Shown piece after piece: positions 11,425-22,640 of a stretch of DNA of 64,000 nt; positions within the stretch are counted from its first letter, which is position 1; the number at the start of each line of letters is the position of its first letter. Source of the stretch: Panulirus ornatus (Eukaryota; Arthropoda; Malacostraca; Decapoda; Palinuridae); assembly GCF_036320965.1 (NCBI RefSeq), contig NC_092289.1:21772278-21836277 (forward strand). Direction: 5' to 3'. The translations under genes and the position numbers were made by a program. The notes beneath the pieces are model-generated. The model did not search any database and was not told the origin of the DNA. It was given only the letters and a program-made list of their open reading frames with translations.

Positions 11425-12790
11425 TGGTTCTCAGTGAATGTAGGTTTGCGGCAGGGGTGTGTGATGTCTCCATGGTTGTTTAATTTGTTTATGGATGGGG
11501 TTGTTAGGGAGGTGAATGCAAGAGTTTTGGAAAGAGGGGCAAGTATGAAGTCTGTTGTGGATGAGAGAGCTTGGGAAGTGAATCAGTTGTTGTTTGCTGA
11601 TGATACAGCACTGGTGGCTGATTCATGTGAGAAACTGTAGAAGCTGGTGACTGTGTTTGGTAAAGTGTGTGAAAGAAGAAAGTTAAGAGTAAATGTGAAT
11701 AAGAGCAAGGTTAAGTACAGTGGGGTTGAGGGTCAAGTCAACTGGGAGGTAAGTTTGAATGGAGAAAAACTGGAGGAAGTAAAGTGTTTTAGATATCTGG
11801 GAGTGGATCTGGCAGTGGATGGAACCATGGAAGCGGAAGTGAATCATAGGGTGGGGGAGGGGGCCAAAATCCTGGGAGCCTTGAAGAATGTATGGAAGTC
11901 GAGAACATTATCTCGGAAAGCAAAAATGGGTATGTTTGAAGGAATAGTGGTTCCAACAATGTTGTATGGTTGCGAGGCGTGGGCTATGGATAGAGTTGTG
12001 CACAGGAGGGTGGATGTGCTGGAAATGAGATGTTTGAGGACACTGTGTGGTGTGAGGTGGTTTGATCGAGTAAGTAATGTAAGGGTAAGAGAGATGTGTG
12101 GAAATAAAAAGAGTGTGGTTGAGAGAGCAGAAGAGGGTGTTTTGAAATGGTTTGGGCACATGGAGAGAATGAGTGAGGAAAGATTGACCAAGAGGATATA
12201 TGTGTTGGAGGTGGAGGGAACGAGGAGAAGTGGGAGATCAAATTGGAGGTGGAAAGATGGAGTGAAAAAGATTTTGAGTGATCGGGGCCTGAACATGCAG
12301 GAGGGTGAAAGGCGGGCAAGGAATGGAGTGAATTGGATCGATGTGGTATACCAGGGTTGACATGCTGTCAGTGGATTGAATCAGGGCATGTGAAGCGTCT
12401 GGGGTAAACCATGGAAAGTTGTGTGGGGCCTGGATGTAGAAAGGGAGCTGTGGTTTCGGGCATTATTGCATGACAGCTAGAGATTGAGTGTGAACTAATG
12501 GGGCCTTTGTTGTCTTTTCCTAGCGCTACCTCGCACACATGAGGGGGGAGCGGGATGGTATTCCATGTGTGGCGAGGTGGCGATGGGAATGAATAAAGGC
12601 AGACAGTGTGAATTGTGTGCATGGGTATATATGTATGTGTCTGTGTGTGTATATATATGTGTACATTGAGATGTATAGGTATGTATATTTGCGTGTGTGG
12701 ACGTGTATGTATATACATGTGTATGGGGGTGGGTTGGGCCATTTCTTTCGTCTGTTTCCTTGCGCTACCTCGCAAACGCGGGAGACCGAC
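11422..12790 (+). mobile_element. RTE-like LINE, 5'-truncated, one nonsense codon, full 3' UTR
   Basis: Starts 'gattggttctcagtgaatgt' (reading [20 protein letters not shown]) and continues through [15 protein letters not shown] at 11638-11640 interrupts the frame after CEKL; the same frame resumes at 11641 and runs to TGA 12358-12360. Two codons are missing near 11713. The 3' UTR is the fullest in the window: a hairpin (12525-12581), a TATG-rich part, and the terminal 'cgctacctcgcaaacgcggg' near 12763-12782. Confidence 0.9.
12525..12581 (+). other. Conserved stem-loop in LINE 3' UTR
   Basis: Left arm 'gctacctcgcacacatg' pairs with right arm 'catgtgtggcgaggtggc' with one bulge. The CACACATG/CATGTGTG core is also kept in the minus-strand fragment near 27712-27767. 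Confidence 0.6.
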
Positions 12791-12799
12791 AAAGCAAAA

Positions 12800-13045
12800 T
12801 CAATAAATAAATACATATCAACATATGCACATTTACATACACAGACGTATACATATATATACATGTACATATTCATATTTGCTTTCCTTCAGCCATTCCT
12901 GTTGCCATCCCGTCCCAAAGGCAACAGCATCGCTACCCCCTGCTTCAGTGAGGTAGTGCCAGGAAAACAGACAAAAAAAGGCCATATTCATTCACATTCA
13001 GTCTCTAGATGTCATGTGTAATGAACTGAAACCACAACTCCCTAT
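12800..13045 (-). mobile_element. RTE-like LINE 3'-UTR fragment, older, inverted
   Basis: Reverse-oriented 3' UTR: 'gaggtagtgccaggaaaaca', 'cattcagtctctagatgtca' and 'catgtgtaatg', preceded by a TATG/CATA-rich stretch (12800-12880). It lies tail to tail with the 3' end of the preceding plus-strand copy. Confidence 0.7.
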
Positions 13046-13139
13046 ATGTGGTAACACAGGAAAGTGAACAAGTGTGAAAAAACATACGCAGTTTTATGAT
13101 TGTAAATGATATATCACGAGTAGAATAATGAACATTGCA

Positions 13140-13547
13140 CACTGAAAGATAAATGCTGTAGATCAAGCTCTCTAACATTCATGTAATTCTCTGAATGCTA
13201 TACTGCTTTTACTATACAAAATGACTCAGTATCCTATGGTAATTTTAGGGGTACTGACAACAAAAATTCTTCCAGCACCTTCCTAACTACAGAAGAAACG
13301 TTTCCTTTTTCGAGTTCCACATGTATGATATGTCAGCTAGATATATAAAAAGGCAGGAAACATCAGCACATCAGATGTTGGTTACTGTTCTCTAGAGCAT
13401 GAATTGATTTTGGCTGCTGTTTTGAGGTTTATATTGCAGACTGAAATATAATGCTCCAGATCAAGATCTTGAACTTTTACTTAATTCTCTGGATGCTATA
13501 CTGCTTTTGCAGTACGAAATTAAATCAGTATCCAAAGCTAATGTTAG
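13140..13547. repeat. Diverged direct duplication (about 108 bp, 300 bp apart)
   Basis: 13140-13248 and 13440-13547 share, in order, 'actgaaa', 'agatcaag', 'aattctctg', 'gatgctatactgctttt' or close variants, 'cagtatcc' and 'aatgttag'-like ends. No coding potential seen. Confidence 0.6.
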
Positions 13548-15540
13548 TGCATAACTAAATTGTTAAATTTTGTATGAAGCTTCGGAAAAGTTTTCCAATA
13601 TATAAATCTTGTTCTGTAGCAAGAAAACCCATTTTTGAAAAAAATATCTTCAGCACCCTTTACATGGTAAAAGTGTATTTTAATGGAGCAACTTCATTAA
13701 CTTTCATATGCTTATGAAGATTAAAATATTTGACATGTACAAGAATGTTTTGAGAGTCATTTTGTATTTTGCAGCACACAACAGTTTCCTACCTTGTAAC
13801 AATACATAACTCAAAAATGGGTATGCCTTTGAAGATAAGGAACATAATGATAATGTTAAGATGGAAGTAAAAAAATGGGCTTACTTGACATACCTGAATT
13901 ATGATTTACTTCATTTTCACTGTTAAATCATATTGCAAAAAAACCTTGTCAATATTAACTGCTTTTGTCCAGTAGGTGCAGCTGTAGTAATACTGGTACA
14001 TAAAGAGGCACTTTTTTTAGTGTGTTCCCATCTGAATTTTCAGTTTTATTTTTAAGTACGTGTAACATTACATTTGTTGATCATGATTTAAGTATCCATA
14101 TAGAATAAAAAGAAATGAGAATAATGTTATGAACTTTCAGAGGAGAATGCACAATAAAGTGTCTGTTAGTGCACTTGTTTTACTGTGTTCACATCTAGTG
14201 GATTAATGCAAATATCAGTATAATAAGTGATATATTCTTTACAAGATATTGAAAGTAATGTTAAGTGGATATCAGTTTTGCTTTATAATTAACTGCACAT
14301 TTTTATTCATGTTCATAGGCTGCCACTGTTATTTTTTTGTCACAGGATAGGGGAGGCACTCCAAATTAGAGCCAACCAGAGAATATTCTGATAGGCCCAG
14401 TAGTGTAGTTGATGCTTCAGGAGAGTATAGAGTCAGATCTTGCACTTCACCTTTTGTAGAGCTGGTCACAGAAGTACTTGGAGAATCATTAAATCTTAGC
14501 TCAAGCCGGTATTAGACATTGGGCTTAGTGAATGGGTTGAATCCCCATACCTAGGTGTGTAGAGTGCTCTGATGCTTTCCTAAACAGTTTCTGAAATTTC
14601 ATGTGCTTCATTTAATTAGCTAAACTTAGCATTTCATAACAAACGATGGACCATGGCAGCACACGAATGCCAGGGTAGTATCCAAAGAAATGAGTGCTGA
14701 ATGCCATAAACACAAGCATTGTCACATTGAGCACTAATACCCTTGCAAGTGCCAGATTTGAGGAGTTGTCGAAGTTTGGAATGCTGAACTTGAGAAGTTA
14801 TAATGTATATGCATAGCTCCATTATTTTAAAAGGTTATTGCCCATATTTCTTTGTAATGCTCTCAATATACCATATACAATCTTTCTCACTTTTTCATTT
14901 TTTCCAGAAATTTTGTAGTTTTTACTGCCAGTGCTTGTTATTTACTCATATGTATGTCCATTCTATACATTGATTCTCTTGATTAATCAGGGTTATACAC
15001 CAATGTCACTCTGTCACATGATTCCTTCAGCAGAGGGTCTCAGTTCAGCTGAATTAATTTGATTGCTTCAGCAGAGGGTCTGTTAGGCAGAATTTATTCA
15101 CAGTGGTATGTTTAGACTTCCCTGTCATTTTGTACTTAAACACTCTCATATTCCATAAAACTCAGTTGATTACAAAAAAAATTGAATTGTCATATATTTC
15201 ACCATATTTTTAAACCCTTTATTCTTGTTCACTGGCTCTGGCTAGTTGGTAACACTTCATTAGGCATCACTTTAATTTTTAAGTCAGAAAGTTTAGAGAA
15301 AAGGGGAGGTTTTCTGTATGGATGTACCCTCTGCCAAATGTGTCACTTCATTTTAATCAGCATTGTACTGTTGCTCAACGGGTTTTAGTTTCTGTGATAG
15401 CTCTCATTTTTTTCAATGGTTTTTACAGTTTCTGTGATAACTTCTTTTGTTTTAAATCTCAAAAAATATTGAATTTTGAGCATTTATCACTTAGATTATG
15501 CTTGACATCTATAAATCTGCCTTTATCCCTTTTCTCCACT
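13548..15540. other. AT-rich stretch upstream of the acidic-protein gene
   Basis: No exon could be defined. A 20-bp string 'cttcagcagagggtct' with flanks is duplicated at about 15020-15040 and 15062-15081. A tRNA-like box pair is noted at 14496-14546. The 5' noncoding exon(s) of the next gene may lie here. Confidence 0.45.
14496..14546 (+). other. tRNA-promoter-like box A/box B pair, possible tRNA-derived SINE head
   Basis: 'ttagctcaagccgg' resembles a pol III A box and 'gggttgaatcccc' a B box, 38 bp apart, a little short for a tRNA. No convincing cloverleaf was drawn and no second copy was found in the window. Confidence 0.3.
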
Positions 15541-15615
15541 TTCAGATAGCACTGCACCAGCTGTTTAGGGGAGGAAAGTAAAAACTTAAGTTTTTAAAGA
15601 AAAATCATTAATTTT

Positions 15616-17658
15616 ATGGCCACAAAACGACATGTTGCATTTACGTGGGGAAAATCAGTAGCTGAGAGTATCAAAATGTCGTCCTTGGAATTTGAGCAGA
15701 ATGGTAAGAAGGAAGATGATAGCTCTAAATTTGAAATATTGAATGTTAGTGAGGATCTTGGAACTGAAGTAAAAGATCGAGAGGAACAAGATGGTGGATA
15801 CTTTGATGCTATGATGGAGCATAATACTGAGGAAAGTGCTGAATCTATAGATTCATTCATGAAAAAGACGGAGAAAAGTGGAGAAGGCTTGGAATCTGAA
15901 ATAAGACTTGCAGAAAAGAATGATTCTGTAGAAGGTACCAATGTGTATGGTTCAGAGGAAGATAGTAGCTACAACATAAATGAAGAAATAGAGAAAGAGT
16001 CTAGAGTTATGGATTGTGAGGCAGCAGATATAGCACTCAATGATGTAAGTATGGGATTAAGTTTGCATGATACTAGTGAAGGGGAGGGGGATGATATGAT
16101 GGTTAATGAACAAATGGAAGGAGATGATATACTCTCAGACAAAGTAATAGATGATGGAATGGCAAGTGATCAAGAAAATGATGTGATAAAGAGTAAAGAT
16201 GATGATCTGATTCCAAGTGACGAAGAAGACTATGTGATTGCACATCAGGGAAGTGAAGGTAGTGAACTGTTGACAGATGATATGATTGCTACAGAAGGTG
16301 GGGATGATGTGATGATTGGTGAGGGAGGCAGAGATAGTAGAGTGGTACATCAGGAAGATGGGGTAAATGACTTAATGGAAGGTGAGGGAACACATTTGGA
16401 ATCGGTGATTTCAGGGGGAGGTGAAAGCACAGGGTCATTGCTAGATACAGAATATGTTGAAAGGAAAAAAGACATAACGTTTGTAAAACTTAGTGATATC
16501 CAGATCAAGGTTGATGTGGTTGAAAAGGCAGGTGAAACAGCAGTGGTCTCAGGGGAAAGTAGGGACCTAGAGTCATTGTCTGACCCTGAATATTTAGACA
16601 AAAAACAGAATGATAGAAAGGAAGATACTGCACTTGGAAAAACTAGCCCTGTTCATATAAAAGTTGACATGCTTGACAAAACTCACACGAAACATTCAGT
16701 TGCTGAAGACAACATGACCAAAAGCAGTGATCAAAAAATAGAATGTATTGGAGAAAGTAAGGAAAATGCAGAAATATTAAAAAGTGAAGCAGAAAAGACT
16801 GATTTAATGAATGAAGAGATTAAAGGAAAAGCAGCTACAAGAGATGGGTGTGACAATGATAACTCAGAATTTCAAGATATATTAACATCAGAAGAGCTGA
16901 AATATAATGAAAAATGTGTTGAAAGTGAAAACAGTGTAGATATCAGAGAACCATTAAACAAGACAATAGCAACCACACTAGATACCACCATATGTGACGG
17001 TGGAGATAATGTAGAAGATGAAGCAAATGAAAGTAAAGTGAATGACAGACTAAATGAGCAGTTGAATAATGTTGAGAGTGAAAATGAAGTCAGAAAACAC
17101 AAAGCAAAGAATGATGAAGACGTGAGAACAGATAGAGATGCAGAAGAGAGGGAAATTTTTGGGACTAAGGATAACTTAATAGAAGCTGTTAAAGACAGTA
17201 GGAATGTAGCGAAAGTAGATGATGACACGGCACAAACAGAAGTTGTAAAAAAGGAGGATGAAAAAGTTAGAGTAATGAAGAGAAATCAGCACAAAGAAAG
17301 TGATCAGTATATAGATTTGGATGAAAGTTTGAAAAAGGCATCAAGGACTCAAATTTTTGTTGGTAAGGAAGCTGAAACTGATGGAACTGTACATGAAATG
17401 AATGATACCCATGAATTAGCTTCTGCAGGTCAGCAGCCTGCAAGTGGTCCCTTGATTAAGAAAACAGTGTCAAATGTAGAAAGGGTTAAAAGAAAGATTG
17501 AGGAAATTCTTGAGAAATCAAAAGCTGAGGAGGATGAATTTATTGAAGAAATTCAACAAATGAAAAAAGAAAAGACAGACATACTTCACAAAATTTCCTC
17601 AGAAATGAAAAAGTTGAAATCTCTCTTGGTAAATGAGAAGCAAGAAGAACAGAAATGA
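15616..17658 (+). CDS. Acidic, coiled-coil-ended protein of unknown family (680 aa)
   Basis: One uninterrupted frame of 680 codons in an AT-rich setting where chance frames are under 120 codons; ATG 15616, TGA 17656-17658. The upstream in-frame stop fixes the start to this ATG or the Met at residue 21. Composition is Glu/Asp/Lys/Ser-rich with almost no aromatic residues, so it is probably intrinsically disordered. Residues about 160-260 are Asp/Glu/Gly/Met-rich. Two related segments occur near residues 270-310 and 315-355 (LLDTEYVERKKD..IQIKVDVVEK and LSDPEYLDKKQN..VHIKVDMLDK), indicating an internal duplication. Residues about 617-680 form a heptad-like helix (VKRKIEEILEKSKAEEDEF onward). 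No signal peptide or membrane segment was seen. No family was recognised, and function is unknown. Confidence 0.75.
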   Translation: MATKRHVAFTWGKSVAESIKMSSLEFEQNGKKEDDSSKFEILNVSEDLGTEVKDREEQDGGYFDAMMEHNTEESAESIDSFMKKTEKSGEGLESEIRLAEKNDSVEGTNVYGSEEDSSYNINEEIEKESRVMDCEAADIALNDVSMGLSLHDTSEGEGDDMMVNEQMEGDDILSDKVIDDGMASDQENDVIKSKDDDLIPSDEEDYVIAHQGSEGSELLTDDMIATEGGDDVMIGEGGRDSRVVHQEDGVNDLMEGEGTHLESVISGGGESTGSLLDTEYVERKKDITFVKLSDIQIKVDVVEKAGETAVVSGESRDLESLSDPEYLDKKQNDRKEDTALGKTSPVHIKVDMLDKTHTKHSVAEDNMTKSSDQKIECIGESKENAEILKSEAEKTDLMNEEIKGKAATRDGCDNDNSEFQDILTSEELKYNEKCVESENSVDIREPLNKTIATTLDTTICDGGDNVEDEANESKVNDRLNEQLNNVESENEVRKHKAKNDEDVRTDRDAEEREIFGTKDNLIEAVKDSRNVAKVDDDTAQTEVVKKEDEKVRVMKRNQHKESDQYIDLDESLKKASRTQIFVGKEAETDGTVHEMNDTHELASAGQQPASGPLIKKTVSNVERVKRKIEEILEKSKAEEDEFIEEIQQMKKEKTDILHKISSEMKKLKSLLVNEKQEEQK

Positions 17659-17721
17659 CAGTAATTTAGATAGTAAAAAATTTTGAAGTGGGACATTAGT
17701 ATAATTTTGATTAAAAAGTAG

Positions 17722-17727
17722 AATAAA
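17722..17727 (+). promoter_or_regulatory. Candidate polyadenylation signal AATAAA
   Basis: Canonical hexamer 64 nt downstream of the acidic-protein stop codon; a second AATAAA lies at 18115-18120. Confidence 0.5.
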
Positions 17728-17729
17728 TT

Positions 17730-19650
17730 TTCAATGTTACAAATGTTCTGAAATCTTGAAAAATGAGTTTATAAACTTTTACAGAAAATATGATGCATGT
17801 CTGTAATTAGAACAACATGTAAACTCATGCCTTACTCTGTACAATAGTGAAAAATTAATGTTTTTTCTTTAAGATTTATAACTATTATTATATAATTTGC
17901 TGAAATGAAAAGTTGATACAATGATTTTGAGGTTTGCATTACTTACATAAGACTTCTTATACAAAATATTTTTATGAGCAGTTCACTAGTGAATATCCAA
18001 TATGGAAAGTGCTTTTTATAATTAGGTAAGGTTAGAAGTTTTAAGTACAGAATATGTTTGGTTTGAGGGTTGTGTACAAAAAAGTTGGGTAATGTGTATT
18101 TTGATAAAAATGTAAATAAATATATGCATTGTAAAACTTTTCACATTGAGTGATTACTTCACAACAAATGAATACATTATCCTGTTTGCAATTTGTTTTT
18201 GCTTACAATAATTTTTATTATTATTTGCAGGGTTTTTGTAGGTGGTAAGAAAGATGGATGTATTAAGGAGGAAGGATTTATATGGGATGAGGCTGTATCA
18301 AAAAGATTTTGTCAAAAAATAAAAAGGAAAAGTGAGAATGATCTGTTCTGTTGATTGAAATTACTGAAATTTTTCATGGTGTTATATGGCAAACTGTAAC
18401 TTATAAGCAGAGTAATGGTTAAGCTTTCACAAATAGTTATGGATTGTATGGGGAAACTAAAGCAAGAAATAATCAAAAGGAAGAATAAACGACTACTTTC
18501 AAGCAAGAGTTAAACAAGAATGTAAATTCAAATTGAGGTTTGTGTGGATTGTGCTCTTTTGCTTCTTGTTTCATAAGCACTGTAATAATGTAGTGAATAA
18601 TGGGACTACTATAATTATATCTTTGACATTAATTACTTAATTGTACATAAAGGGTTTGGAAGTGAAATTCATCTGCAGGTTATTACAGGAGTAGCTGACA
18701 CTGCAGGCATTGATGGATGTTGAAATGGCATAGTAAAGATGAAATAGTGTAAATCCAGTCAAAACTAATCTGAAAAGAATGAATTTCAGAGTCAGATTTT
18801 GGATGTTGGGTAGAAGAATCTTGTGTCAGGAAGTGAGAATGAAATTTTTACCTTTTTAAAAGGTAGTAAAAGAGGAGAATTATTACCTAAAAAGGTCATG
18901 AAGGAAGAGGAGCATCTGGTAGCTTAGAAGAAAAGGGCAGGTTGCAATAGTTCAAAGAATTGAACCTAAAGAAAATATAAATATTTACAGAAGACATGGT
19001 CTATAGAGGAATATTGGTTATTAAAATGTAGGCATTGAAAATGAACAGGATGTCCCAGAAAAGTCGTGTTTAAGTTTAGATAACTTTTCTAACTTTCAAG
19101 CAAATCATATAGGATCTTCTTGGGCTTTTAAAGCAATCTCCTGACAGTAGATCCTTATTAATTCTACCCCAGATGATGATGTTTATGTGCACCCTATGCT
19201 AATATAATATGTAGGAAAATTCTGAGTCTTGCCATTTCGGAAGGCAATATGGATGGAAGAGAACCAATATCAACAAAAGAACAGATGAAGAAAACTTGGA
19301 AACTTTAAGTTTTGTGAATAGCCCATCTTCTTGAAGAAAGAGGCATTACATTGGCAGGAACCCAAAAAGTGTTGGTAGCCTTAGGTCAAACAAATACAAC
19401 AATCTGAAGTTATTCAGCTTATGGTTGCTCCTTCAATTGACATGTCACACAAATTTTGGGGGGTTTAGGCAAAAAGTGCCTTTTTTATCTCAGAAGGTGA
19501 GCTATTCACAAAACTTCCAAAAATCTCTTGTCTGCCTGTTGATTTGTCTCATGTATTTTTTTTTTTTTTTTTTTACATTAGCTGAGATGGCACAGGCAAC
19601 TGAATACCCAAATCAAAGCCATCTCAGTATTACCTTCTTCTATTAACTTT
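17730..19650. other. AT-rich intergenic stretch, nothing recognised
   Basis: No supported gene. A poly(T) run is present at 19558-19574. Confidence 0.5.
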
Positions 19651-19659
19651 CTGTACCAG

Positions 19660-19840
19660 TTATGTACTTGTAACTGCCCCAGGACCAATTTTTTGGTGTT
19701 AGAACCCTTCTGAAGGCTCCTACAGAATCTTTTGAAGAGAGTAATTCTAAGAAGAGACTCTACTCTGTATGAAACAGCCTCAATAACAGTGACTTTCCAC
19801 TTGCACTGTAACCTTGAGCAAGCAGAGTCCAATAACGAAA
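19660..19840 (+). repeat. Dispersed repeat family P, copy 1
   Basis: Shares 'ggctcctacagaatct', 'gactttccacttgcactgta' and 'accttgagcaagcagag' with 43615-43800; related copies lie at 44750-45090, 45400-45580, 48090-48250 and 49430-49510. Confidence 0.6.
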
Positions 19841-20605
19841 ATCAGAGGTGACTCTTTATTATAATAATTCCCATACAGTCGAGCAGGAAGAATCCGGTAA
19901 CAAGAATCAGAGGTGACTCATAATCATTCTCATTTGGTTGCATACCTAACTTTAACATCGTAAATGATGAAGAAAAAACTATGTAAATTGAATGAAAATT
20001 AAAAGTTATCTGAGTTAATGCACTGGACAACATTTCTGGGACAGTGTGTGTATCCTGAAAATGCTTGTGTACAAGGGACACCAAAAAAAGTGAGGGACTG
20101 TATTGGTGAGATGTATAAGTATGGTGAATATGTTTAGAAGTAATCAGTCTATAGTGGAAACTTTACAATGGCCATCCAGTACAAAGTGGAAGGTGGCTTT
20201 TACAGTTGCAGTGTAGTAGTGAGGTGTAAAGTTTCTTCAATGGTTTTAATAAGTGTTGCACACATATGCTATATATGATAAGTGCAAATTTTTGACTGAT
20301 CTTATTTTTTGCACAGCTGAGTGGTTGTAACTTAGCTGAACTTTAAACAAGTAAATTTTTACTACTAATATAAATCACTTGTACTGTATTCAATATTAAG
20401 TGTAGAGAGTATATATGTGAAAAGTGTATTGTATTCAAACAATAAAGAGAATACTGTAATATATTTAAATCACAATGAAATTGTTATAGATAGTTATTAC
20501 ATCAGTACTAAATACTGTAACTAGGTTAGAATTTTCATTCCCTGGCAAGATACAAAATTCATGTTTTAATTTTAATATGTAGGTCTTCCTCCACAGGAAG
20601 GAAAC

Positions 20606-20611
<6 letters not shown>

Positions 20612-20667
<56 letters not shown>
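20612..20667. repeat. (TA)n microsatellite
   Basis: Pure TA tract of about 55 bp. Confidence 0.95.
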
Positions 20668-20668
<1 letters not shown>

Positions 20669-20759
20669 CATTTCCAACAATCAGCACCTTATCCCTATTT
20701 TAGAGAAAATGTGTTTGACACTGACTCATAAGAGTCAAGTCAAATGCATTTTCACTAAA

Positions 20760-21310
20760 ACAGGGCCTTTGACCTGACATGAAAGGGTCAGGTCTAAGGC
20801 CACTGGTGTCCAGGGTGAAGATGAGCGTGTGGTGAAGATGGCCTTTGACCCGACCTTCATGGTTCAAGGCAGAGGCTGTTTTAGGTCAAAACCTGATATA
20901 GTGAGGATGCATTTGACCTAATCCTTATGGATAAAGGCAAGCACATCTGTCCTATACCATCATTGACCTTTGACCTGACTCAAAAGGCCAGTAATGTTGA
21001 CAGTGTAAAGAAGTTAGGGTCAGGTCAAAGGCCAGTGGTGCTGAGGGTAAATTGAACAGAGATTTGACCTGACTTGTGTAGATCAGGTCAGAGGCCATTG
21101 GTGTTGAGTGTGTAATAAAGATGGCCTTCGACCTGAGTTATAGAATGTAGTGAAGATGGCCTTTGACCTGACTTATAAGGGTGTAGTGAAGATAAAGGTA
21201 TAGTGAAGAGGGTTTAACAAAGATTGACTTTGATCTGACCCTAAAGGTATTAGTGAAGATGACCTCTAACCTAACCAGTAAAGGCCAGGTCAAAGGTTGT
21301 TTAATTAAAT
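20760..21310. repeat. Degenerate palindromic array rich in AGGTCA/TGACCT half-sites
   Basis: At least ten exact or near-exact TGACCT/AGGTCA hexamers in 550 bp, set in a recurring 'gaagatggcctttgacctga' context. The clearest palindrome has arms GGCCTTTGACCTGAC (20764-20778) and GTCAGGTCTAAGGCC (20787-20801). A perfect DR1 (TGACCT-T-TGACCT) is at 20964-20976. It looks like a decayed tandem repeat; any receptor binding is inference. Confidence 0.7.
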
Positions 21311-22640
21311 TAGATTTATTGAGAGTGTACTGAAGATGAGTTTGTTGTTATCTTTCTCTACGGTGATCATGATGGTGAGCGAGTGTGGAGGGAGGCACTG
21401 CATTTGTTTGTGAATGTTGGCATTTATAGATTATGTTGTAACATTATTGAAAGTATGCAGAAAAAAAAAACTATAAGAGAAGCATTTCATAAAGTCATAT
21501 AGTGAACATTCTAAGTGACGTGTTAAAAAAAGGTATGTACTTGAGTTGTTTTTTCAAGCTTTTGGGCCAGTGTTTTGATAGAATGGGACCTCCTGACAAC
21601 ATACCTGTCAAAATTTGGTAAAGACTTTAAGTGACTGGCCGTGGAATAATTAGGAAATGAAGATGCACTCTCTGAGATATGTAAGGTTTAGAGCCATTAT
21701 GTAAACACCATGATCTTCTTTCTTTAAAGAATTTTTTCTGACAACTGTAATGATTCCATAATTGGCCTATGAACAATCCAGATAGCTTTAGTAATTTGAT
21801 AGATATGAAGCTGAAGGCCATCATGTAAATAACACTGATCTCGATGACATCAGCATATCTGTGCTAGAAGTGAGCTAGTACTTCATACTTGGCCCTCATA
21901 TAATCTGGTAATGCTGAAAACAGCTAAGTTGTTACATAAACACTGAACATTATCCTTTTTGAGTTAAAATGAAGAATTATCTCTAGAATAAAATTTCTAG
22001 CATCACAGTTATGGCATCAAACTATTTTTTAAATTGAAAAGCACTTGCATCATGGTAAACAATATTTTCACACAAAATCTCTTGCATCCATACCTGTTTC
22101 CAGTTGCTGAAAGTGTATCCATGATTGATATGGGAGGTTCAATGAGAACTTGGGCATGCCTTTCTCTGTTGTGTTGCAATATATTTAACAATTTTTTTCT
22201 CTTGCAGTGTCTTCTTTATTTAGCACATCATGGAAAGCATAAATATTCATCAATTTATATAATTTAACTTCAGCACCGTGTCTTCCTTTGGCAACTCTTG
22301 GCTTTAATGTTAATTTGAGTAGAGTTCATCTTTATTATTGTGTCCAGCTTCATCATTTGTTGGTATTTTAGGATTTATTAATTCCTTTATGTACCTGATT
22401 GAGACAAAATGCTGTTCAGCTTTTCTATTAGTCTTGTAAAATAAAGAATCATTATTAAGCATCTTTTTATTTTCAACAGACAATAAGTATATATTCCATT
22501 GCACTGCGTTTTGTAAGGGGTTAGTAAATTATCTCAGTAACAATGGCACTGACTAGCAAGAAAAGAAGGATATGGTTTTTTATATCAAAAACCTAAAGAG
22601 CTCAGGGATGTGCTTTGAAAATAAAGGCTGCACAACAGCC
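21311..22640. other. AT-rich stretch, nothing recognised
   Basis: No exon, element or RNA gene could be supported. Confidence 0.5.

Larger units (their letters stand above)
15545..17730 (+). other. Probable last exon of the acidic-protein gene
   Basis: A strong polypyrimidine acceptor 'ttttctccactttcag' ends at 15545. An in-frame stop (TAA 15595-15597) precedes the ATG at 15616. AATAAA occurs at 17722-17727, 64 nt after the stop, and again at 18115-18120. The exon limits are inferred from these signals only. Confidence 0.5.

Noticed and set aside
10211..12790. Twin-priming origin of the head-to-head LINE pair
   Set aside because: The two copies overlap over more than 700 bp of the LINE, whereas twin priming yields adjacent, essentially non-overlapping segments.
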